A stretch of 24,229 nt of DNA from a virus: IMG/VR virus record IMGVR_UViG_3300024520_003015, positions 1 to 24,229 of that record. The stretch is one strand, 5' to 3'. Made by a program: the position numbers and the translations under genes. The notes beneath the pieces were generated by a model. It saw nothing but the letters and a program-made list of their open reading frames with translations, did not search any database and was not told the origin of the DNA. Positions 1-6,385 of this stretch are shown one piece after another (positions within the stretch are counted from its first letter, which is position 1; each line of letters opens with the position of its first letter).

Positions 1-64
1 CACCTTGAATGACACGCACGCGCTTCAGGCTGGCATTGATTGCCGCAAGGAATGTGATCGCCAT
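1..64 (-). CDS. Partial N-terminus of a small phage structural protein
   Basis: Only the first 21 codons lie in the window; the gene continues past the left edge. The visible peptide begins MAITFLAAINASLKRVRVIQ, which resembles, from memory, the amino terminus of small tail-region proteins common in podovirus-like phages. The ATG at 64-62 follows the stop of the upstream gene (81-83) by 16 bases, with a weak GGGA ribosome site about eight bases ahead. Orientation and spacing make it the next member of the late operon. Function is unknown. Confidence 0.5.
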   Translation of the reverse strand, partial: MAITFLAAINASLKRVRVIQG

Positions 65-80
65 GCCTTAGTTTCCCACT

Positions 81-635
81 CTATCGCCGCCTGCCCCAAC
101 TTTGGGTGCGCTGCGCCCAGTTTCTAAGCGGCCTGCCAAGGGCGCCTATACCCGCCAAGCCGGTCAACGTGTTGTCGATCGGTGGCCCGTCCGGATCGAT
201 GTCGGGTATGCAAATGGCAATCGCCGGGCAAATGATGTGCGACAGAAGCCGCTGCGTCACGATATTCGCCACGCCCACCGCGGTTGCCGGGCAGACAATT
301 TGATACAGCGACCCACCCATCTTGATGATCGCGACACAGACCGCGGTCGCCGCCATCGCGACGTTGCGGAGAAGTGACATATTGGCCACACCGATCGCGG
401 TCGCGGCAAGCGACTGGTTCGTCGTGACCCGCGTGATCGTGACCGCGAGCGATACGACCTGTGTCACGCGGACTTCCGGCGCGTATGTCAGCCCAAGTGA
501 CGTGAGCTGTGTTGCGCGCACCTCGTCGGCGTGCGTGACCGCGAGAGAGACAAGCTGCGTCAACCGCCCAAGCGAAAGCTGGATGTCGGCAACGCCGATC
601 GCCGTCGCTGCTAGGGTTTGGTTGAAGGTCGTCAT
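81..635 (-). CDS. Repeat-containing tail-region protein (ATAxGVA repeats), 184 aa
   Basis: I do not recognise a named family. The protein is built of two kinds of short repeat. Units of the form (A/P)AT-A-(I/V)-(G/C)-V-A-x-I start near residues 9, 77, 95, 116 and, degenerate, 137. Between them (residues 28-70) lie three copies of a second unit of about 21 residues, of the form SLxVTxAxEVRxTQ. The first kind also fills the C-terminal half of the protein encoded at 1672-3264, and both proteins end in a basic W-G-R-(R/K) tail, so they are related. Its ATG shares one base with the upstream stop (TAATG), indicating coupled translation with the lectin-like gene before it. No signal peptide or enzyme motif is visible. 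A tail or appendage structural role is inferred from position and repetition only. Confidence 0.65.
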   Translation of the reverse strand: MTTFNQTLAATAIGVADIQLSLGRLTQLVSLAVTHADEVRATQLTSLGLTYAPEVRVTQVVSLAVTITRVTTNQSLAATAIGVANMSLLRNVAMAATAVCVAIIKMGGSLYQIVCPATAVGVANIVTQRLLSHIICPAIAICIPDIDPDGPPIDNTLTGLAGIGALGRPLRNWAQRTQSWGRRR

Positions 636-1675
636 TATGCAAGCTCGGCACCCGCCTCATGCGCGTTGTAGCCCGACACGGTCCACTGCGTCATCGTGTC
701 TGGGTCGGTCTCGTAGGTCTCGTAAAGGCCCGTGTAGACGCCCGATGTCATGACCTGTGCCGAGCCCGTGCCCAGTGTCCCATTCGAGTTGTTCAGGAGC
801 TTCAACTGGCTTGAGCCGCCCGCCGTGCGCTTGACCGCCGCGCCGACCTGCATCCCGAGAACCGTCTTGCGGGTCGTTGGCAGAGAGCCCATCCCCACGA
901 GGAATTGGTTGCCCACCGTGCCGGTCTCCAGATAGGTCGTGTCGTCGTCGATTACCGGGTCGTCAATCTCGACATAATCGTCGCCGCCGTTGAGCGGGGT
1001 CCATTGCCGGACGCTGCCGTTAGCGTTGGGGAGCGTGGCGTCAACCTGCGCCTCCACGGTCAGAACCGTGTTGTTGGTCGAGCCATTCGTGTCGAAGACG
1101 AAGAAATCATCGATCTTGCACTGCCGCACGTCCCGCACGATCTGGAAGTCATTGAAGAACGCGGACCCGCCGTTTTGCGTGTCGGCGCCTGTGAGATTGA
1201 TAATCTGTGCGCCGTTCAGATACATATTCACGTACCCGGTCGTGTCATTGACCTTGGCTTCGATCCCGAAGAAATTCCAGTTCTGCAAGGTCAGAACGCT
1301 GTTGGCCGATGTTGCCAAGGTCGTGCCGTCGCCGTTCTTGACCACGATCCCATTCAGGGAATTACGTTCGATGATAATGTGCGTCGTGAAGCCTGACCCC
1401 GTGTTATGGCGGCAGTTGAACAGCACCGCGTTGTCCGCCAGGGCGCTGTCAACGTAGAAGCCAAGGTGCGGGCAAAGTGTATCCTGCTCGGCTGGCGACG
1501 TATAACTAAGCAGGCCAGCGGAGCCCAAGTGGCAACACATGACCCCCGTCCGGAACTCATCGTCGTCCACGGTGGCGACGCTTGAATTATTGAACCCGTT
1601 CGCCGCGTTCCAGGTATCAAGCGCAGTGCCATCCGGAACCACGTAGTCCCACGAGCGTGCAATCAATAACGTCAT
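635..1675 (-). CDS. Concanavalin A-like (lectin-fold) tail-region protein, 346 aa
   Basis: The sequence is rich in Asn, Thr, Gly and aromatic residues, with no enzyme motif. It reads like the jelly-roll lectin modules found in phage tail and receptor-binding proteins; the segment near residues 130-165 (WNFFGIEAKV, then GYVNMYLNG) resembles the central strands of LamG/concanavalin A folds. The final third ends in a smaller domain of about 80 residues with alternating polar and hydrophobic strands. The gene is translationally coupled: its ATG overlaps the stop of the repeat protein gene upstream by four bases, and its own stop overlaps the next ATG. Position at the distal end of the structural operon fits a carbohydrate-binding tail component. 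The fold is inferred by eye; the operon position is directly seen. Confidence 0.6.
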   Translation of the reverse strand: MTLLIARSWDYVVPDGTALDTWNAANGFNNSSVATVDDDEFRTGVMCCHLGSAGLLSYTSPAEQDTLCPHLGFYVDSALADNAVLFNCRHNTGSGFTTHIIIERNSLNGIVVKNGDGTTLATSANSVLTLQNWNFFGIEAKVNDTTGYVNMYLNGAQIINLTGADTQNGGSAFFNDFQIVRDVRQCKIDDFFVFDTNGSTNNTVLTVEAQVDATLPNANGSVRQWTPLNGGDDYVEIDDPVIDDDTTYLETGTVGNQFLVGMGSLPTTRKTVLGMQVGAAVKRTAGGSSQLKLLNNSNGTLGTGSAQVMTSGVYTGLYETYETDPDTMTQWTVSGYNAHEAGAELA

Positions 1676-3264
1676 TTTCTACCCCATCCTCTACGTGGTC
1701 CGACCCATTTGCGCCTGTGCGAATAACCAAGCCCGCCACCGCCCGTGAACGGCGCGAAGAATTGCCTGTAAAGCGCCACGATCGACGCGACGCCGACCGC
1801 GACAGCCGCCATCGTCACGAGGTTCAAGACCCCCGTGGCCGACGCAATCCCCGGAATACACACGGCGGTCACTGACAAGAGTACGAAAAACGTGGCTTTT
1901 CTACCAAGTCCGGCGACGCCCGTGGCTGTAGCCGCCAATGTCCGGAACGCCTTCAAGCGCGTGGATATGCTCGCCACGCCGATCGCAGTGGCCGCTAGGG
2001 CTTGTTGGACAACCGCCGTCAGTTTGGTAGCGGTCATGCCCGCAACGCCCGTGGCGGTCGCTACGAGAGCCCGGAATGCCGTCAGCATCGTGTTGATCGT
2101 CGCGCTGCCCGTAGCCGTGGCCGCGAGCGTGCGGAAGAAACTGGACTCAGTCGCAATACTAGCCACGCCGACCGCGGTAGCCGCGAGAGCCTGTATCGTG
2201 GCACTGATCTTGTCCGCGATTAGCGTCGCACTGCCCACGGCGGTCGCCGCAAGCGTGCGGAATGCCTTTAAACGCGCGGATAGGCTCGGCGACCCGGTCG
2301 CGGTCGCGTCCATGTCCTGTTGCGTGAATGGGCGATTGATCGCGATTGTTGCGGAACCTGCGGCGGTCGCGCTCAGGTCACGGAACGCGGATAGCGCCGT
2401 CGCGATGTCAGGCACGCCGATTGCGGTAGCCGACAGTGCTTGAAGTGTCGCGCCGGACACATCCGGGATGATAATTGTTTGCCGGGGAATGGGCCGATAG
2501 ATTTCCCATCGCGTCCCAACATCTACAACGCGCCTGATATCCCCCGCTGTCAGACAGTGGTCATAAACCCGCATGTCAAAAATTTGGCCGTCGAATGGGT
2601 TGTTGGCGCCTTCCGACGAACCGATTACCGTGCTATTCGTCTGACTTCCAAAGGCATTTGCCGCTGAATGACTTTCGAGGATGCCGTCGCGATAGAAGGT
2701 GTAATTCCCAACGGTGCCGCGCGCGCCGCCGTTGAAGCTGATTGCGATATGATGGGTTTGACCTAAATCGCTGTCCTGCCAAGCCCCGTCCGATTGCATT
2801 TCCGGCATGTTGCTGGAGCCACGAGAGCCAAAGGCGAATGGTTCGAGCCCCGCGACGGCCGTTGTAAACATCGCGCGGATCGGCTCGCCGCCGTTATTCG
2901 TGGTCTGAAATTTAAACGGCGCTGGGTATGCGTCCGGCGAATAATCATCCAGCCGGTACCAGAACGCCACTGTCCAGTCCGACGCCGCGTCCAGAATGAA
3001 GCCATTACTCAGATGATCCCCGGAATTGGCGCCAAACTCCCACACGTTGGCACCGAAAACGGACGGGGCCATCCTCTGGTCGTCCGTAGACCCGACAATC
3101 GTGTTGTGGTGGCCGTACCCGCTAATGTCAAAAAGATGGTTTGAGCCAAACAATGGCCAACACGCGGTAAGGTGCTCGACATGCCGTTTCGTGCGGTCAA
3201 GCGTGACCGGCCCCTTCGGAAGAGAAAGCCAGTCCGGGCGCCTTGGGATAAGGATTTGGGCCAT
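1672..3264 (-). CDS. LamG-like tail protein with C-terminal ATAxGVA repeat array, 530 aa
   Basis: Residues about 30-260 form a LamG/laminin G-like (concanavalin A superfamily) module: typical stretches are DISGYGHHNTIVG, WTVAFWYRLDD, HHIAISFNGG, YTFYRDG and IFDMRVYDHCLTAGDI. These strands are the pattern used by Laminin_G_3 domains, which often bind glycans. Residues about 270-496 are eleven repeats with a 20-23 residue period, consensus (L)-A-A-T-A-x-G-x-A-x-I, starting near 278, 298, 319, 339, 361, 381, 401, 424, 444, 465 and 486. The last 30 residues are basic and Gly/Trp rich (ending GWGRK). The start ATG has an AAGGG site upstream. A receptor-binding or tail-decorating role is inferred; the repeat half has no family that I can name. 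Confidence 0.7.
   Translation of the reverse strand: MAQILIPRRPDWLSLPKGPVTLDRTKRHVEHLTACWPLFGSNHLFDISGYGHHNTIVGSTDDQRMAPSVFGANVWEFGANSGDHLSNGFILDAASDWTVAFWYRLDDYSPDAYPAPFKFQTTNNGGEPIRAMFTTAVAGLEPFAFGSRGSSNMPEMQSDGAWQDSDLGQTHHIAISFNGGARGTVGNYTFYRDGILESHSAANAFGSQTNSTVIGSSEGANNPFDGQIFDMRVYDHCLTAGDIRRVVDVGTRWEIYRPIPRQTIIIPDVSGATLQALSATAIGVPDIATALSAFRDLSATAAGSATIAINRPFTQQDMDATATGSPSLSARLKAFRTLAATAVGSATLIADKISATIQALAATAVGVASIATESSFFRTLAATATGSATINTMLTAFRALVATATGVAGMTATKLTAVVQQALAATAIGVASISTRLKAFRTLAATATGVAGLGRKATFFVLLSVTAVCIPGIASATGVLNLVTMAAVAVGVASIVALYRQFFAPFTGGGGLGYSHRRKWVGPRRGWGRK
1777..2457 (-). repeat. Coding tandem repeat, about 11 units of 60-69 bp
   Basis: This part of the 530-residue gene encodes eleven degenerate copies of a unit of 20-23 amino acids whose core is A-A-T-A-(V/I/T)-G-(V/S)-A-(S/T)-I, separated by variable linkers such as TRLKAFRTL and TESSFFRTL. 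The linker RLKAFRTL itself recurs. The DNA copies have diverged at third positions, so the array is old or under protein-level selection rather than a fresh expansion. Confidence 0.8.
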
Positions 3265-3273
3265 AAAAGGCCC

Positions 3274-3744
3274 TTATGCGTGTGGCCCGAGAGCCTTGGG
3301 CGTGACGGTCAATGCCCAGCCGGTCGCGAAGTCAACGCCGGTCTGGTTCTCGACATAGAAATTGTAAACCTGACTGGTGTAGACGTTGGGCAGCGGAATT
3401 TCGATCGACTTGACGGTGTCTGTCCCGGTTCCCCAATTCGGATCAATGTGGAAGGTCCCGAATGGTTTTTCCTGATAGCTCGCGTCAGGGACAGCCTCGT
3501 CGTCCGTCCCGTCAACATTCATCAGGCGACCGTATAAGTTCACATACGGCGCGGACCCAACCGTCCCCGTAGCGTATTGGCAGCGCAGGACGGCGGCGGC
3601 GTAATTCGCGTCGTCGTCGTTAGTGAATGCGTCTAGGTCAGTCGTGCCGTTGGAAAACGCGCCGTCCGTAACGGCTGCCACGGAATTTGATAAATCCGTC
3701 GCCGTCCCGAAAAATTCGATTGCGGCGTTCGTCGTGATCGACAT
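3274..3744 (-). CDS. Conserved phage neck/tail-associated structural protein, 156 aa
   Basis: The second half, with segments VNLYGRLMNVDGTDDEAVPD, VYNFYVENQTG, GWALTVTPKALGPHA, matches from memory a protein that recurs beside capsid and tail genes in many podovirus-like phages, always ending in a TPxxxGPHA-like tail. No function is established to my knowledge. It is beta-rich and soluble, with no signal or membrane segment. It is three bases from its upstream neighbour and nine from the LamG protein downstream, so it belongs to the late operon. A virion component is the likely role. Confidence 0.65.
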   Translation of the reverse strand: MSITTNAAIEFFGTATDLSNSVAAVTDGAFSNGTTDLDAFTNDDDANYAAAVLRCQYATGTVGSAPYVNLYGRLMNVDGTDDEAVPDASYQEKPFGTFHIDPNWGTGTDTVKSIEIPLPNVYTSQVYNFYVENQTGVDFATGWALTVTPKALGPHA

Positions 3745-3747
3745 GGT

Positions 3748-4113
3748 CTAGGTCTGTTCGAGCGTGATCGTGAATTGAATCTGATCATCCGTGGCCAGCC
3801 CGATCCCCGTGAACGTGCCAATAATCGGCATGGACCCGTCCGTCGCCGCGGTATGAAGACCCGCCTCGCTGATCGTCTTGGTCGCGGCGCCACAAGTGTG
3901 AATACCGATCCACCTATTGGTTTGCGTGGTGGACTGATCTTCCGTGGTGGCCGTCACACGAACCTCGGTCGCTTCATTTTCTAGGCCTGTTGACGACTTG
4001 CCATCCGTGACCGTGCCTGACCCCCAAGAGATATACCAACCCGTCACGGACGTGGAATGGTCGATTAGATCGACAACAAGTTCCTCGCCCTCGGTCGTGT
4101 AGGTCGTGCCCAT
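3748..4113 (-). CDS. Small beta-rich structural protein, 121 aa
   Basis: The sequence is Thr/Gly rich with alternating strands (GWYISWGSGTV, EVRVTATTE, DQIQFTITLEQT) and no enzyme motif. It starts with ATG at 4113, immediately after the stop of a small gene (4114-4116), with an AAGGA ribosome site seven bases upstream; this supports the start. It lies between small head-region genes and tail proteins. Its family is unknown to me; a head-tail or decoration role is inferred from position. Confidence 0.6.
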   Translation of the reverse strand: MGTTYTTEGEELVVDLIDHSTSVTGWYISWGSGTVTDGKSSTGLENEATEVRVTATTEDQSTTQTNRWIGIHTCGAATKTISEAGLHTAATDGSMPIIGTFTGIGLATDDQIQFTITLEQT

Positions 4114-4260
4114 TTACTTGTCCTTCATCGCCAATTTCGCGAGTAGCTTGGCTGCCGAATCGCGAAGTTTCACCGTCTCATGGTGCCGGAATTTCGTGTC
4201 GCCCTTCCGTTTGACCCGAACTTCCAGCTTCGCTGTCGGCTGCGCTGTCGCTGCTTTCAC
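4114..4260 (-). CDS. Small basic protein, 48 aa, GTG start
   Basis: This short frame fills an otherwise empty gap and overlaps the end of the upstream gene by 83 bases in another frame. It begins with GTG at 4260, has GGAG eight bases upstream, and stops with TAA exactly one base before the next ATG (4113). The peptide (KLEVRVKRKGDTKFRHHETV in the middle, then an amphipathic Lys/Leu/Ala helix to the end) is basic and protein-like. The perfect stop-start abutment and ribosome site are the main support. Function unknown; a small head or tail component is possible. Confidence 0.55.
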   Translation of the reverse strand: MKAATAQPTAKLEVRVKRKGDTKFRHHETVKLRDSAAKLLAKLAMKDK

Positions 4261-4720
4261 CTGTCGTCTCCGCTAGTATTTTCAGCATATCATCGATGGT
4301 CGCGCCGCCAGCAACCTTGACGCCCCGCTTCGAGCACAGCTTTCGCAACGCGATCAGCGGATTCTGCGCGGCTTGTTCCTGCCGTTGAGCTTTTGCCAGC
4401 TCTCCCGGCGTCGGGATGGCTTCGAGTTCTTCCGGCAACGGAGGAAGTGGCTCCTGATCGCTGTTGCGCTGGGCACGGCGGAACGCACCACGATTGATAG
4501 GCTCCTTATCCAGGACCCCCGCTTGCTGGGCATTGATCAGCGCGGGGAGGATATGGGGCTTGGGTGCATCCCGGTCGATCGGGATTTCATAGGCGTCGGC
4601 CAGATCAACGAGCTGGCGGCGGCGTAGCGACGTTAGAGGCGTGACCGCTATCGGCATTTGCCCCGGTAGTGTCGGGCCTTGTACTCCCGACTCCGGGAAA
4701 CTGTCCGTGAAGTTTGCCAT
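4178..4720 (-). CDS. Hypothetical protein with SAP/HeH-like helices, 180 aa
   Basis: I do not recognise a named family. Two helical segments, near residues 31-62 (LRRRQLVDLADAYEIPIDRD and following) and 122-150 (LIALRKLCSKRGVKVAGGAT and following), look like the helix-extended loop-helix of SAP/Rho-N-type small domains. Between them is a Pro/Glu/Gln-rich linker and the C-terminus is Ser/Glu-rich, likely disordered. The start ATG has a clear AAGGA seven bases ahead. The first 116 bases overlap the end of the preceding gene in another frame, and the last 83 overlap the 48-residue gene. This is an unusually nested arrangement. Confidence 0.55.
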   Translation of the reverse strand: MANFTDSFPESGVQGPTLPGQMPIAVTPLTSLRRRQLVDLADAYEIPIDRDAPKPHILPALINAQQAGVLDKEPINRGAFRRAQRNSDQEPLPPLPEELEAIPTPGELAKAQRQEQAAQNPLIALRKLCSKRGVKVAGGATIDDMLKILAETTGESSDSAADSEAGSSGQTEGRHEIPAP

Positions 4721-5690
4721 TTGCTTGTCCTTGTCCGCTTGAATCTTCGGGATTGTACGAATCGGTGTTGATCGGTGGCATCGGGAAGCCGGGCGGTGTC
4801 GATGGCCCTTCTTTCTTGAACTTCTCCGCTTCCTCCGGGGTCACGTACTGGAACGTGTCGCCGTCCTGGAGCTTGACAACGGGCTGCTCCTTGTAGCCGT
4901 ACACGCCGCCGTCCTTGATCGAGTCCACAAGGCTCGTGCCGTGGCTCAATTCGACCTCCATGCCCGACAGCGATGCCATCGTGACCCACGCTTCCGTGCA
5001 AGCCCGCCCGGACTCGGCGTACTCCCGGTTTGGATAGGTGAAGTCGCAGCCGAACAGTTTCAGCTTCTTGACCCCAATATGCATCGCGTAGGCGATCGCC
5101 TGGGCCACGCCGTTGTTGAGATACGGCTTGCCAAGAACCGGCTGCGAGATTTTCGAGACCTCGTCGATCGGGTAGTCATAGGACAGGGGGATAACGTCCG
5201 GGTAAGCCTTGGACGTGATCACCGGCTTGCCACGGCGCCGCAGCAACGTGAATAGGCCGGGCTTGAATGTCTCTTGGTCGTGAAGATCGTCCATCCAGAA
5301 CACGACATCGTGCCAGATCAGGTTCGCCGCCATGTTGATCGCCCAGATTTCATCGGCGAAGTCCGGCGACGCTTCCTGGGTCAGGACCTTGTTGAACAGG
5401 TCCGCCACGGAAGGCCCCATGCCGCACAGAGCGACGGTCTTGGGCGCGTGGTCGAGATACCGGCGTACCGTGCCGTCCTCTTGCTGGACTAGCTTCTCGC
5501 GGGGCCTGCGGGCCGCGTGAGCGGCTAATGCTTCCTGCCGGTAGGCTTCCGCCTGCTTGCCGATTTCCTCGCCAGCGTCTTCCAGCGCGTGGGCGTACTC
5601 GATCAGCTTGGCTTTGGTGGCTTTGGTAAGGTCGGGACGGTCTAGGTGGCCGTCGCTATCGTCGCGCCGCTGTTCTGAATCATTCGCCAT
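4605..5690 (-). CDS. GT42 sialyltransferase/DUF115-like Rossmann-fold protein, 361 aa
   Basis: The central domain (about 80-245) has the signature layout of the DUF115/GT42 (Cst-I-type sialyltransferase) fold: a first strand with VALCGMGPS (residues 86-94), an Asn in the following strand (N119), an NNGVAQAIAYAMHIG helix start (192-206), and KKLKLFGCDF (208-217). In GT42 enzymes the equivalent parts are a CGNGPS-like loop, an SGV helix and a GIDF motif that bind CMP-sialic acid. The first 80 residues are an acidic-basic coiled-type helix, and the last 75 are Pro/Gly-rich and low complexity. The gene lies between small head proteins and tail genes. It could be a glycosyltransferase acting on virion proteins with the CMP-sugar that the upstream cassette may make, or a non-catalytic structural relative. 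Similarity is judged by eye. Confidence 0.5.
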   Translation of the reverse strand: MANDSEQRRDDSDGHLDRPDLTKATKAKLIEYAHALEDAGEEIGKQAEAYRQEALAAHAARRPREKLVQQEDGTVRRYLDHAPKTVALCGMGPSVADLFNKVLTQEASPDFADEIWAINMAANLIWHDVVFWMDDLHDQETFKPGLFTLLRRRGKPVITSKAYPDVIPLSYDYPIDEVSKISQPVLGKPYLNNGVAQAIAYAMHIGVKKLKLFGCDFTYPNREYAESGRACTEAWVTMASLSGMEVELSHGTSLVDSIKDGGVYGYKEQPVVKLQDGDTFQYVTPEEAEKFKKEGPSTPPGFPMPPINTDSYNPEDSSGQGQANGKLHGQFPGVGSTRPDTTGANADSGHASNVATPPPAR

Positions 5691-5998
5691 TTTGATCCCA
5701 CAAACTCCAATTTCACTAGGTCATCCGCCTGGGTGAAGACAATCTGGCCGGTGGCGGTTCCGGTCAAACTCAATGATGCTTCCCCCGTCGCGGTAACGAA
5801 TATGACTTTCTGCTGGCCTTCTATGCCGTCCTCTAATGAATAAACTGTAACCCCGAATCCAGTCGGACCCGCTCCCAGAATGTTCGCGCTTACGTCCAGG
5901 CAAATAGCCTGCGCGGTCGTCGCTGCCGTCAGTGTCTCGGTCGAGTGATAGCCCGGCCCCCGTGTGGGGACCGGGCCACCTGTAATTGCGACCGACAT
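5642..5998 (-). CDS. Small head protein, paralogue of its upstream neighbour, 118 aa
   Basis: The C-terminal half aligns with the protein encoded at 6002-6376: ATGEASLSLTGTATG (70-84), QADDLVKLEFVGSKW (90-104) and a final NSGATIATAT, against ATGEATLQFSGTATG, QADTDFVVLKQVAGTW and SQGATLATAT. The two adjacent genes are therefore a tandem duplication. Both follow the major capsid gene, where decoration or head-stabilising proteins usually sit. The protein is small, beta-rich and lacks Cys pairs or enzyme motifs. Its stop overlaps the next gene by 49 bases. The decoration role is inferred from position. Confidence 0.6.
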   Translation of the reverse strand: MSVAITGGPVPTRGPGYHSTETLTAATTAQAICLDVSANILGAGPTGFGVTVYSLEDGIEGQQKVIFVTATGEASLSLTGTATGQIVFTQADDLVKLEFVGSKWRMIQNSGATIATAT

Positions 5999-6001
5999 TC
6001 A

Positions 6002-6376
6002 TCAAGTCGCGGTTGCGAGGGTCGCACCTTGGGAGAGAGTCACGAACCAAGTCCCGGCAACCTGCTTGAGCACCACGAAATCCGTATCGGCTTGGAAAAC
6101 GTGGGCACCCGTCGCGGTGCCGGAGAATTGAAGCGTGGCCTCGCCAGTCGCGCCCATCTGCACGACCTTTTCCATCAGCTCGTGCCCGTCGCCAGTCGCC
6201 AGTAGATACTGGTTCCTGAGTAACGAGCCAGTCGCCGTCCCCGCGCCAAGCGTCGTGACTTGGTGCGTGGTGGAAATGGTCTGTTGTGCGGTCGCCGTCG
6301 ATTGCGTCATAGCCTCGACGCCGTCCACGGAGTTGATCGGGCGGACTTGTGCGCCTGCCGTTGTGGTAATAGCCAT
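6002..6376 (-). CDS. Small head protein (putative decoration), 124 aa
   Basis: The gene lies nine bases after the capsid gene and has an AGGGGG ribosome site five bases before ATG. The protein is Thr/Ala/Gly rich, with paired strands and an ATGEATLQFSGTATG core (76-90) shared with the following gene. It is the longer of two tandem paralogues. In many phages a small protein directly after the capsid gene cements or decorates the head; that is the proposed role. No other family can be named. Confidence 0.6.
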   Translation of the reverse strand: MAITTTAGAQVRPINSVDGVEAMTQSTATAQQTISTTHQVTTLGAGTATGSLLRNQYLLATGDGHELMEKVVQMGATGEATLQFSGTATGAHVFQADTDFVVLKQVAGTWFVTLSQGATLATAT

Positions 6377-6385
6377 GATTACCCC

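Noticed and set aside
1835-2443. Plus-strand frame of 202 codons with ATPVAVAA-like repeats
   Set aside because: It mirrors the minus-strand ATAxGVA coding repeat; the minus frame has the LamG domain and operon context.
2838-2860. GGTTCGAGCCC resembling a tRNA T-loop
   Set aside because: It lies inside the LamG gene and has no matching acceptor or anticodon arms.
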